Below are positions 55,023 to 63,204 of a DNA stretch of 64,000 bases, one piece after another. The stretch comes from CAYWBU01 sp942491525 (GTDB lineage Bacteria > Desulfobacterota > Desulfomonilia > UBA1062): the NCBI GenBank assembly GCA_942491525.1, contig CALOBW010000056.1, forward strand, positions 372,001-436,000, written 5' to 3'. The first letter of the stretch is position 1. Each line of letters opens with the position of its first letter. Made by a program: the position numbers and the translations under genes. The notes below the pieces were generated by a model. It saw only the letters and a list, made by a program, of their open reading frames with translations, did no database searches and was not told the origin of the DNA.

Positions 55023-57806
55023 CTATTGGGCAAAGGCCGGATCGTAGAGCGGGTCGCTATCGTCGACGACGAAGGCGCCCCATGCCTGTCTGATGGTGTC
55101 TCCGCCGTCTTTGGTGTAGGCCTCAACCCTCTCGTGCATTCTGAGGTAGGCCTCGGCCGACTGGAAGAGGGCCTGCTGGTCAAACATCTTGGGCTGGCTC
55201 TGCAGCTTCTTGATCACGTCGGGCATCATGCCCAGGTGGGCCATGCCTTCGCCGTCTTCAATGTCAAAGATGCGGTTGCCGGTGACCTGCGGCTTGATGA
55301 CGGCCTTTGTTTCCCCTTCATAGATGCCGGGGTAGAGGCTGCCTTTGGTATCGACCTTCTGGCCGTCGATCCAGACGCTGCCGTTAGCGATCTCATAGTA
55401 GGGGTTCTCCTTGTCGAAGCCGCCCTCCTTGATGGAGGTCATGTTGAAGAGGGCGCAGGCTTCAAAGGCTGCATCATCTCTGTCGGTGACGACCTTGTCG
55501 CCGTAGATTGTGCCGTGGGTTTCGTAGGGAGAGCTGTAGCCCTCGAAGTCAATCAGGCGGCAGGCGCCGTTGACGTCGGTGGCGTAGGGCACGCCGACAA
55601 TGTTGTCGGGCAGATCCACGTTGAAGTCATACATGGAGGGCAGTACTTCGACGATCTTGTTGCCATCTTTGTCGGTGGTGGTGATGGCGTCGTCATAGTT
55701 GTAGTAGATGTAGCGGCTGTAGTAGTCGTCTGTCATGACATGCTTGCCAAGAATCTGGGCGTCAATGTCATTGTAATCCAGATAGTCGTTGTTTTCGTCA
55801 AAGAATACCGGACCGTCGGCGGTGAAGTAGCCGCCGCCGTTGACCATCAACTCCAGGTGATCAACGACGCAGCGCTGATGCTCGTCAAGGCTCTCCCAGA
55901 GCATGGGGGAGATGATGCCGCCCAGGCGCATGACGCGCACCATGCGTGGGATGTCGATCTGCTCCCAGCTGCCCTTTTCGCCGTACATGTCGTTGATGCG
56001 GGTGTGGGAGGCGATAACACCGGGATACTTTTTCTCTTCCAGGATATCCAGGGTTTCGTTGAGAGCCAGGTCACTCATGTGGTCGATCTCGACCATGATG
56101 CCCTTTTCGACCATGCGGTCAATTAGCCAGCGGCCTGACTCGGTCAGGCCCTTGGTGTTGGCGTGGCCGCGGACGTTGCCGGGGCCGAAGGGCAGCATCC
56201 AGCCCAGCAGCTGATCAAGCTCGTCGACCAGCTCGACATTGTCGACTGGGATGACGCCTTCTTGGTAGGTGACGCGCGGGTTGGTGCTGACGCCCACTGA
56301 TTTCCAGTGGCCGCGCTCGACCCAGTTGACCAGGTTCATGATGGTGTTCTGGTAGAGCTGGGAGGCCGAGAAGCCGTTGTCAAAGGCGTGGACCATGAAG
56401 ATGCTGCGCACACCCAGGTTGTAGAAGCGGTTCAGTTGTTCAAGGATGTCTGCTTTGGCTGCGGCCCACTCCGGTGAGTCTTCGCCGTAGATGCCCTTGA
56501 TGTCCTCTTCGAGGCCGAAGATGGTGTCAACTTCAAGGGCCAGGAAGACGGCCAGCTTGCCTTTTGAGATGACCTCGCGGGCCTGCTTGGAGTCGGTGCA
56601 GATTCTGAACCAGCCCTTGCCGGGGCCGCCGCACTGGGCGTCGATGTAGTCCTGCATCTCATACATGCTCTTGATCTGCAGCTCGCAGATCTCCATATCG
56701 TTGGTGGGGTTCTCGAGGCTGCCGCCGGGCAGGTAGCCTTTGATCTCGCCCAGAATCTCATTACTTACCATCTGCTGCACCAGGATGCGCTGGCCGGAGA
56801 GCCAGGAGCGCTCGATCCAGCGGTAGTAGGCCTGGTTGTGGGTTTCGGTGTAGGCGGTGGGCCAGAAGGTGAAGTCCGGGTAGCCGGCGGTATCGTGGCT
56901 CACATGGCCGTCGAGGGCCATGCCGAAGATGTCATAAACTCCGCCGGGGCCGTGGATGGCGCCGCAGTCGGAGAGGGCCTCCTGGATGCCGAGCGGGTTG
57001 AAGTTCTCGCCTACGAAGTTGGCCTGGCCTGAACCAAGGTTGTGGTTGAGGTGGGCGTGGGCGTCCATGTAGCCGATTACCGGTTCAGCATCAATTATGT
57101 TGCCGTCTTTATCATAGGTGACAGTGGGCTTGGCCATGGGGTTGTTTTCGCTGAAGCTGAGGCTGCTGTCATAGGGCTCGCCGTTGAAGTCGATGTTGAT
57201 CTCGGCCTCGGGGAAGGTGAAGTCGGCGGCCACTTTGTCCAGGTTGACGCCGCAGTTCTCGTTGAGGCGCAGACCGAACATCTTGGTGGCGGACTCCAGC
57301 AGCTCAAGGTTGTTGCCGTTAACGGCCAGGTACTGCTCCTCCACGACCGATTTGAGGCCGAAGATGTTGTCCTTGCCGGGGTTCTCCAGAAACCAGAGGA
57401 TGTTCTGGGTGCGCAGCGGAGTGCGGTAGACCTTGCCGCCGGCGGCCGCCAGGTAGTGCTGCTCCTCGTCCATCAGGATGTACTGGATGGTGTAGTTGTA
57501 TTCGCCCTCGTCAACCTTGTGCTTTTTGAGGGTGGCCGGCTTCATGTAGAAGGTTGTGGCTTCGGCTCCGGCTTTGTAGCTTTCGCCGTCAGCCTGAATA
57601 TACTTGCCGTTGGCCAGCTTGACCGTGCAGGTCTTGTTTGCGAATTTGAAGATGGACTGAGCTGGCGGTACATCTTCGGCAGGGTCGCCCAAGCCGGTGT
57701 TGTAGCTGTCCTTGTCAATGCCGATACTCTCATATGCTTCATTACAGCCCAACATGCCAAACGTAATGAATGAGATCAAAATCAGATAAACTATGCTCTT
57801 CTTCAT
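55023..57806 (-). CDS. very large M19/amidohydrolase-like lipoprotein, copy A
   Basis: A 927-residue lipoprotein (signal peptide, Cys21 in FGMLGCN). Residues 40-230 form a beta-rich region with internal similarity (IFKFANKTCTVKL, QYLAVNGNNLELL), perhaps a trefoil-like binding module. From about 240 it resembles the amidohydrolase superfamily, closest to the membrane-dipeptidase (M19) pattern: YMDAHAHLNH (His-x-His), VFLALEVD, VRSIFMVHAFD, MVEIDHMSD and VIASHTRIND. It is more than twice the length of usual M19 enzymes, with insertions and a 200-residue C-terminal part. GGAGGAG precedes the ATG. A longer in-frame start at 57896 lacks a signal peptide. The paralogue lies directly upstream. Confidence 0.8.
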   Translation of the reverse strand: MKKSIVYLILISFITFGMLGCNEAYESIGIDKDSYNTGLGDPAEDVPPAQSIFKFANKTCTVKLANGKYIQADGESYKAGAEATTFYMKPATLKKHKVDEGEYNYTIQYILMDEEQHYLAAAGGKVYRTPLRTQNILWFLENPGKDNIFGLKSVVEEQYLAVNGNNLELLESATKMFGLRLNENCGVNLDKVAADFTFPEAEINIDFNGEPYDSSLSFSENNPMAKPTVTYDKDGNIIDAEPVIGYMDAHAHLNHNLGSGQANFVGENFNPLGIQEALSDCGAIHGPGGVYDIFGMALDGHVSHDTAGYPDFTFWPTAYTETHNQAYYRWIERSWLSGQRILVQQMVSNEILGEIKGYLPGGSLENPTNDMEICELQIKSMYEMQDYIDAQCGGPGKGWFRICTDSKQAREVISKGKLAVFLALEVDTIFGLEEDIKGIYGEDSPEWAAAKADILEQLNRFYNLGVRSIFMVHAFDNGFSASQLYQNTIMNLVNWVERGHWKSVGVSTNPRVTYQEGVIPVDNVELVDELDQLLGWMLPFGPGNVRGHANTKGLTESGRWLIDRMVEKGIMVEIDHMSDLALNETLDILEEKKYPGVIASHTRINDMYGEKGSWEQIDIPRMVRVMRLGGIISPMLWESLDEHQRCVVDHLELMVNGGGYFTADGPVFFDENNDYLDYNDIDAQILGKHVMTDDYYSRYIYYNYDDAITTTDKDGNKIVEVLPSMYDFNVDLPDNIVGVPYATDVNGACRLIDFEGYSSPYETHGTIYGDKVVTDRDDAAFEACALFNMTSIKEGGFDKENPYYEIANGSVWIDGQKVDTKGSLYPGIYEGETKAVIKPQVTGNRIFDIEDGEGMAHLGMMPDVIKKLQSQPKMFDQQALFQSAEAYLRMHERVEAYTKDGGDTIRQAWGAFVVDDSDPLYDPAFAQ

Positions 57807-57880
57807 AACTCCTCCAAAAAATGCTTCAGTTTGTTGCTCAAAGTATGAATGTTGTTCCAAAATAGTCCAAATCTTGGCCT

Positions 57881-57912
57881 TATATTGCAAAATCAATGCC
57901 GTTTATAGACTC
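57881..57912 (-). promoter_or_regulatory. upstream element shared by the two M19-like lipoprotein genes, copy A
   Basis: On the minus strand the element reads GAGTCTAT, four bases with A/T bias, then GG-ATT, two bases, TTTTGCA-TA-AA. The same spaced pattern occurs before copy B (60757-60787). A GCCCTC motif lies 45 bases before the start of the element here and 35 bases before it in copy B, one helical turn apart. It is about 75 bases before the start codon. Candidate promoter or activator site. Confidence 0.5.
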
Positions 57913-58027
57913 GAGTTTATTCAGTCAGATAGAGATTAGACTATGATTTGGGAGGGCAAAAATTTATCTATTTAATCTTGTTTTGTAACATTGTGGGAAA
58001 ACTTTTTCAGGATGCTGCTGGTGATAA

Positions 58028-58057
58028 AAAAGGCCCCCTCGCTTGAGGGGGCCTTTT
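58028..58057 (-). terminator. terminator of the second M19-like lipoprotein gene
   Basis: On the minus strand: AAAAGGCCCCCTC, loop AAGC, GAGGGGGCC followed by TTTTTT; a strong intrinsic terminator 5 bases after the stop codon. It isolates copy B from the downstream copy A, so each has its own promoter. Confidence 0.93.
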
Positions 58058-58062
58058 GCTGT

Positions 58063-60705
58063 TCAGTCCCAGTCTGCTGGGTTTCTTGATGGGTAGGCCG
58101 AAGGCGAATTGTCATCACGGCCGGTGTATCTTTCGGTTCTCTCACGCATGCGCAGGTAGGCCTCAGCGGAGTTGAAGAGTGCTTCGGTGTAGAATGTCCG
58201 TTTCTCATCGGTAATGTCGGTCTCGGCTGTGTCGCCCTTCTCGCGGCAGAGGTGCAGCTTCCTGAACATATCGGGCATCAGACCGTAGTGGGACATGGCC
58301 CGGTAGGGATCTTCGATGTTGAAGGATACGTTGCCGGTCACCTGGTTTTTGAATTCAACTCTGACGCCAGCTTTGTAGACGCCGTCATAGAGTGCGCCGA
58401 AGCTGTATTTGCCGTCACCGTCCGGGTCCATCAGCATCGGGTCTTTCTTGTCAAGGATCTCATGGGTTACCGGATCCAGGTGGTCATAGAGGTAGTCTGC
58501 AAAGACTGCATCTTCGGGCCAGTCAGTTGCAGACTCATCCCAGAGGGCGGCAGTCTTGAAGTTGGGCAGCGGGCAGGCGCCGTTGACGTCGGTGGCGAAG
58601 GAGACACCCTCGATCAGGTCGTCTCTGTCGTCGTCATTGAGCATGTACCAGGACTGGACGATCTCATAGGGGTCGTCGTCGCCGTCATACCAGCGCGGGT
58701 GAACGTCAGCCTCGCCGTCGTTATCGAAGTCGCGGAAGCGCTCATAGGAGATGCCGGCCACATCGGCGCCCATTTCGAGTCTGGTCTGGTCTTCAGGTCG
58801 GTCGTACATGACCGCCTCCAGGTACTCGACAATGGGCTCCTGCACGCCGCGCACTGTTGACCAGAGGTTGGGGGTTACGATGCCGCCCAGCTGCCAGGTC
58901 TTGATCATGTTGGGGATGTCGATGCGCTCATAGGCGTCCTGGTTGTTGTCGGGCCGGAAGTCCAGAATGTCGGTGTGGGAGTAGATGATGCCGGGATACT
59001 TTGCATCCCAGACAATCTCCATGATTTCATGCGTGGCTTTGTCGCTCAGGTGGTCCATCTCAATGATCAGCTGTCTTTCGATCATCTGCTCAATCAGCCA
59101 TCTGCCGGTCTCGGTCAGGCCCAGGGCGTTGCTGTGGCCGGCTTCGGTTGCGGGTACGAAGGGGAAGAGGAAGCCCAGCTGGCTGAGGAAGTCGGCATAC
59201 TCGGCGTCGGAGTATTCGATGCCCTGCTCCTTGTAGCGCACGCGGGGGTTGACGGCTGGCTCAACATTGAACCACTGGCCGCGCTCGATCCAGTTGACCA
59301 GGCCGAAGATCGGTGCGTTGTAGAGCTGGGAGCCGGCAAAGCCGTTGTTGAAGGCGTGCACCGGGAAGATGCTGGTGATGCCCCAGGCGGTGTAGCGGTC
59401 AAGCTGGTCAAGAATCAGCTTCTGGGCGGTGGCCCATTCGTCAGAGCCTTCGCCGTAGATCCCTTTAATGTCTTCATCAACATTGAAGACGGTGTCAAAC
59501 TCCAGGGCCAGGAAGACAGCCATCTTGCCTTCGCTGATCACCTGGCGGGCCTGCTCTGCATCGACGCAGATTCTGAACCAGCCCATGCCGCGTCCGCCGC
59601 ACTGGGCATCGATGTAGTCCTGCATGTCATACATGTTCTGGATCTGCAGGTCGGCAATCTGCATGTCGTTGCAGGGCGCGGCCGGGTTGGCGCCGGGCAG
59701 CTGTTTCTTGAGGTCGCAGAGGATTTCGTTGCTTACCATCTGCTGGATGAAGACGCGCTCACCCGAGAGCCAGGCGCGTTCAATCCACTTGTAGTAGGCC
59801 TGCTGGTGGGTCTGGGTGTAGGCTGTGGGCCAGAAGGGGAAGTCGGGGTATCCGCCGGTCTTGTGAGTCACATGCCCGTCAACTACCATGCCGAAGATGT
59901 CGTAGACGCCCTCGGGACCGTGAGCGAAGCTGCAGTCATCAAGGGCCTTCTCGATTCCGAGGGGGTTGAAGGTTTCGCCCACGAAGTTGGTCTGGCCGGA
60001 GCCCAGGAAGTGATTGAGGTGGGCGTGGGCATCCATGTAGCCGATAACTTTTTCTCCAACCGGAGTTTTAGCCATGTAGTTTTCGTGGGTAAACTCCGTG
60101 CTTTTAAGTTCGTTGTCATATTCATCATAGAAGGTGACATTCAGCTCGGCTTCGGGAAATTTGGCGTAAGCTTTTTCTGTCAGAGTGAAGCTGACTTTGG
60201 CGGCGTCATCTTTGCTGGCGGTCAGTGCAAGGTTCTGGCCGTTGCGGGTCAGGTAGTTGGGGGCGGATTCCTTGTCGGCGCGCCAGGGGCTCAGCAGCAA
60301 GGCAGCAAGATCCTCATCATAGGTAAGTTCCCAGCGGACGTTGTTGCTGAGTTCCGCCGTTCTGGTGACAGCCCCATCAGTGGCGGCCAGGAATTTTCGG
60401 TCGCTGTCGTAGAACATGTATTCGCCGAGGGCGGAGGGTTTCATGTAGAAGGGCTCGGCCTTGTCTGCGGCTGCTATGTAGTTGGCGCCCTTGGCCTGGA
60501 TGGAGAGTTTGCCATCCAGCTCAATGGTGTAGGCCTTGTTGGCATATTTAAAGACGTTGTTAGCGGCAGCGGGAGTTGGCTTGTCTTCATCTGGAATTGC
60601 GCCATGTACCGTATCGGGGATCTTGTCGCTATTATCAAACTCCTCATTACAGCCCATCATGCACAGTGTAAGCAACGTGAACAGCGCCAGCATAGATCTC
60701 TTCAT
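58063..60705 (-). CDS. very large M19/amidohydrolase-like lipoprotein, copy B
   Basis: An 880-residue paralogue of the preceding gene with the same layout: lipoprotein signal (Cys19 in MMGCN), beta-rich N-terminal region (VFKYANKAYTIEL, KFLAATDGAV), then the M19/amidohydrolase-like domain with YMDAHAHLNH (about 223), VFLALEFD, ITSIFPVHAFN, IIEMDHLSD and IIYSHTDILDF. The putative metal ligands are kept, so both copies may be active. Acidic, Asp-rich loops (for example DNDGEADVH, DPDGDGKYSFG) suggest calcium binding. The ATG at 60705 follows GGAGGG. The function is unknown; hydrolysis of a peptide or amide outside the inner membrane is the family-based guess. Confidence 0.8.
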   Translation of the reverse strand: MKRSMLALFTLLTLCMMGCNEEFDNSDKIPDTVHGAIPDEDKPTPAAANNVFKYANKAYTIELDGKLSIQAKGANYIAAADKAEPFYMKPSALGEYMFYDSDRKFLAATDGAVTRTAELSNNVRWELTYDEDLAALLLSPWRADKESAPNYLTRNGQNLALTASKDDAAKVSFTLTEKAYAKFPEAELNVTFYDEYDNELKSTEFTHENYMAKTPVGEKVIGYMDAHAHLNHFLGSGQTNFVGETFNPLGIEKALDDCSFAHGPEGVYDIFGMVVDGHVTHKTGGYPDFPFWPTAYTQTHQQAYYKWIERAWLSGERVFIQQMVSNEILCDLKKQLPGANPAAPCNDMQIADLQIQNMYDMQDYIDAQCGGRGMGWFRICVDAEQARQVISEGKMAVFLALEFDTVFNVDEDIKGIYGEGSDEWATAQKLILDQLDRYTAWGITSIFPVHAFNNGFAGSQLYNAPIFGLVNWIERGQWFNVEPAVNPRVRYKEQGIEYSDAEYADFLSQLGFLFPFVPATEAGHSNALGLTETGRWLIEQMIERQLIIEMDHLSDKATHEIMEIVWDAKYPGIIYSHTDILDFRPDNNQDAYERIDIPNMIKTWQLGGIVTPNLWSTVRGVQEPIVEYLEAVMYDRPEDQTRLEMGADVAGISYERFRDFDNDGEADVHPRWYDGDDDPYEIVQSWYMLNDDDRDDLIEGVSFATDVNGACPLPNFKTAALWDESATDWPEDAVFADYLYDHLDPVTHEILDKKDPMLMDPDGDGKYSFGALYDGVYKAGVRVEFKNQVTGNVSFNIEDPYRAMSHYGLMPDMFRKLHLCREKGDTAETDITDEKRTFYTEALFNSAEAYLRMRERTERYTGRDDNSPSAYPSRNPADWD

Positions 60706-60756
60706 AAAAAACCCTCCAATGTAAAAAATTAATTCATTGCCCAATCGGTCTGATTT

Positions 60757-60787
60757 CTACTGCAAAAGTAATACCAAAAATAGACTC
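60757..60787 (-). promoter_or_regulatory. upstream element shared by the two M19-like lipoprotein genes, copy B
   Basis: On the minus strand: GAGTCTAT, TTTT, GG-ATT, two bases, TTTTGCA-TA-AA, matching copy A at all of these positions. It lies 52 bases before the ATG of copy B. Conservation of this block while flanking DNA has diverged points to a functional site. Confidence 0.5.
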
Positions 60788-60899
60788 CAGTATATTTAAT
60801 TGGGTAGCGAAATTTTGAGGGCTGAAATTCATTTAAGTGGAATAAAGTTTCTCAGTTTGCAAACTTGATGTGGAAACTTATTGCTCTGCAGAGTGGGGA

Positions 60900-61415
60900 T
60901 TACCGTGACTTGTCCCAGACAATCGTCTCGGGGTGGTTTTTGAGCTTGCGCGGCAGCAGCGGGTCGGCCGGATCGGTGAAGAGCAGCAGCTGGTCGTGGG
61001 GGGCAGCGTTCAGCTCGTTGAGGCTGCTTGGCTTGAGCAGTCTATCGAGGCAGTAGTCGGCTTCGTCGCAATGGGTGGTGGTGCCGATGATCAGGTCTGG
61101 CTGCTGGGCGCGCAGCCGGCGGATGAGATCTTCGTCCGGCTCGATCAGGATGCCGTCGGCGCTGAGCTCAACCAGATCCTGCGGCTTGGGGGCTTCCAGA
61201 ATCAGCGGGCAGGTCGGGTTGATCTCCTTGAACTCTCCGATCAGCTCCTTCAGCAGGTTCGGGTCGTCGGTCGGGATCCGCCCTATTAGCATGCCCCAGT
61301 TGCCCTGGGCCAGCCTGCGGTATTCGCTGATATGGGCAGTGGCTGTTATGTAAGCCACCAGTTGGTTGTCTAAAGGGTGTCCACCCATCATGATGGTCTC
61401 AAATTTATCCTGCAT
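60900..61415 (-). CDS. protein of unknown function
   Basis: A 171-residue cytoplasmic protein without recognised family. Alternating beta strands and helices (WGMLIGRIP, CPLILEAPKP, DGILIEPDEDLIRRL, DLIIGTTTHCD, QLLLFTDPADPL) suggest a small alpha/beta or partial TIM-barrel-like fold. There is no signal peptide and there are no membrane helices. Cys and His in THCDEADYC could bind metal. It stands between the M19-like gene and the TatT-like gene, divergent from the latter. The ATG at 61415 has AGGT upstream. Confidence 0.65.
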   Translation of the reverse strand: MQDKFETIMMGGHPLDNQLVAYITATAHISEYRRLAQGNWGMLIGRIPTDDPNLLKELIGEFKEINPTCPLILEAPKPQDLVELSADGILIEPDEDLIRRLRAQQPDLIIGTTTHCDEADYCLDRLLKPSSLNELNAAPHDQLLLFTDPADPLLPRKLKNHPETIVWDKSR

Positions 61416-61467
61416 GGCATTTACCTAGTTGATTGCGGCTTGACGGCCAAGAAAAATTTTAAAGGGC

Positions 61468-61496
61468 TGGACATTGAATCTGATTCAAAATATAAT
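61468..61496 (+). promoter_or_regulatory. promoter with palindromic operator in its spacer (TatT-like gene)
   Basis: TGGACA (61468-61473), 17 bases, TATAAT (61491-61496). The spacer contains the perfect inverted repeat TTGAATC-T-GATTCAA (61474-61488), and a further GATTCAA half-site lies at 61505-61511 near the expected transcription start. A regulator bound here would block RNA polymerase. The gene starts 76 bases after the -10 box. Confidence 0.7.
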
Positions 61497-61571
61497 TCGA
61501 ACCAGATTCAAATTTTGGACGACCTGTTTGGGGCGTCGTTTTATTGTTTTGAAATTAGGAGGTGAAAATTT

Positions 61572-62456
61572 ATGAAGAGATCATTGGTAATCGGACTAAT
61601 TGTAGGCCTGCTGATGTCGGGGACTGCCCTGGCAAACAGCCCTGTTGCTGAAATTGACAAGCTCCACAACGCCGCCCAGACCCGCATCTATGGGCTGGCC
61701 TGTGATCAGCAGGCGGTAGATATGCATCTGCAGTGTTTCAGGCTGGCCGAAGAGGCCCTCAAGGCTGACCCCAATAATTATGAGCTGCTCTGGCGCGCCG
61801 CCCGCGCCTCGGCCCTCTTCAATGAAGCCATCAATGATGTGCGCCCGGAGGGCTGGCAGCAGCTCTGCAAGGATGTCGGCAAGGCCGGCCTCGAGTATGG
61901 CAACCGCGCCGTGGAGGTTGATCCGCAGCGGGTTGATGCCTACTTTTGGCGCACCTATGCCATCGGCGGCTACCGCTATGGGCTCGGCAACGGCCTGGAG
62001 GGCATTGTGGCCGCCATCCGCGAAGGATTCCTCGAGAAGGCCCAGACCAATGCGGAGAAGGCCTATGAGCTGGACAAGACCTTCATGGGTTATACGCCCA
62101 ACTATGCCTATGTGATGTTTCTGGCCAACATTCCGGCCTTTGTGCGCGTCAAGCCCTACGGTGGCGGCAAGGCTAGGCTGGAAAAGGCGGTGGCGGTCTA
62201 TGATGAGTTTGCGGCCAATATCAGCGATGACCGCGCCCAGTATCAGGAGTTGGCCTTTCAGTGGGACGTTGTGGCTACCTATGCGGCTGATTTCCTGATC
62301 AAGGCCGTTGATAAGGTTGAGATGGATCAGGCTCAGCGGCAGAAGTATCTGGCTGATGCCCGTTTTTTCTGCGAGATCGTGGTCAAAGAGTGTAATCGGC
62401 CGGCTTTTGTCAAGTGGGCCCGCGAACTGCTGGATGATCCCGGCAACTGGTCATGA
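61572..62456 (+). CDS. TatT-like (TRAP transporter T-component) exported helical-repeat protein
   Basis: A 294-residue protein with a signal peptide (about 1-22, TALANS) and TPR-like helical repeats, matching the TatT family (PF16811), periplasmic proteins associated with TRAP-type uptake systems. Landmarks: NYELLWRAAR, VRPEGWQQLC, YFWRTYAIGGYRYGLG. TatT proteins form trimers with a ligand pore. No TRAP permease or P-subunit gene is in the window, so its partner is unknown. GGAGGTG lies before the ATG. It is under a strong, apparently operator-controlled promoter and ends with its own terminator. Confidence 0.8.
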   Translation: MKRSLVIGLIVGLLMSGTALANSPVAEIDKLHNAAQTRIYGLACDQQAVDMHLQCFRLAEEALKADPNNYELLWRAARASALFNEAINDVRPEGWQQLCKDVGKAGLEYGNRAVEVDPQRVDAYFWRTYAIGGYRYGLGNGLEGIVAAIREGFLEKAQTNAEKAYELDKTFMGYTPNYAYVMFLANIPAFVRVKPYGGGKARLEKAVAVYDEFAANISDDRAQYQELAFQWDVVATYAADFLIKAVDKVEMDQAQRQKYLADARFFCEIVVKECNRPAFVKWARELLDDPGNWS

Positions 62457-62490
62457 ATTAAACGGCGATAATTTGTTATTCTTTGCAATG

Positions 62491-62516
62491 GGCTGCCTGC
62501 GGGCAGCCTTTCTTTT
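62491..62516 (+). terminator. terminator of the TatT-like gene
   Basis: GGCTGCC, loop TGCG, GGCAGCC, then TTTCTTTT; 34 bases after the stop codon and touching the end of the convergent aroK gene. Confidence 0.88.
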
Positions 62517-63006
62517 AGAGCAGGGCCTGGATTTCGGCGGCTATCTGCTCCATGCTTTTCTCACGGCAGTCAATGGTGTGGTCGGCATAGACCCAGTATA
62601 GTTCAAGCCTTTCATCGAAGAGCTCCTGAAAACTCTGCTCGGGGCGGCGGGCGATGCCGCGGCTCTCAAAATTGTTGATGCGCGTCTCGATGATCTCGAT
62701 GGGCAGGTCCAGAAAGACGGTCACGCCGCGGCGCTTGAGGTGCTGCATTGCCGCCTGGCTGTAGACAGCGCTGCCGCCGGTGGCGATCACGTGGCCCTCG
62801 ACCTGGATAGCCAGCAGCGCCGTTTCTTCGATCCGGCGCAGTTCCAGGTAGCCCTCCCGGTCCAGAATCTTCTGCAGGGTGCGCCCCTGCTGGCTCTGGA
62901 TCAGGCAGTCGGTGTCGATAAAGTCGTAGGCCAGCAGCTTGGCTAGGATGACGCCGATGGTGCTCTTGCCGGCGCCCGGCATGCCGATCAAAATTAGATT
63001 CTCCAT
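62515..63006 (-). CDS. aroK: shikimate kinase
   Basis: A 163-residue kinase that phosphorylates shikimate in aromatic amino-acid synthesis. The Walker A loop GMPGAGKST (about 8-16), DTDCLIQ (shikimate-binding Asp), REGYLELRRIE and VIATGGSAVYS (GGG-like loop as GGS) are present, and the lid RGIARRPEQ carries the catalytic arginines. The ATG at 63006 (AGGGACAG upstream) gives the usual N-terminus; an upstream in-frame ATG at 63072 would add an unrelated 22 residues. It lies between two paralogous TatT-like genes, with no other aro gene nearby. Confidence 0.93.
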   Translation of the reverse strand: MENLILIGMPGAGKSTIGVILAKLLAYDFIDTDCLIQSQQGRTLQKILDREGYLELRRIEETALLAIQVEGHVIATGGSAVYSQAAMQHLKRRGVTVFLDLPIEIIETRINNFESRGIARRPEQSFQELFDERLELYWVYADHTIDCREKSMEQIAAEIQALL

Positions 63007-63204
63007 GTTCTGTCCCTGTTTTTTTGGTGGAAGGCAGGGTTTCATTAGTGGTAAAAATCTGCTCAGGCGCAATCCGGCGTATGTTTGTTGCCGGGCGGTC
63101 GGATGTCTAACCCTGCTAATTCAGTCAATATGCTGGTTATTAACAAACTGGCGCGGATTGTGCTATGTAAATTTTGTGTAAACGATCTTCATGCGAGGGA
63201 AGGA

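Noticed and set aside
58975..60732. 585-codon plus-strand open frame under M19-like copy B
   Set aside because: The minus-strand protein has a lipoprotein signal, a paralogue and a ribosome site; the plus-strand frame has none.
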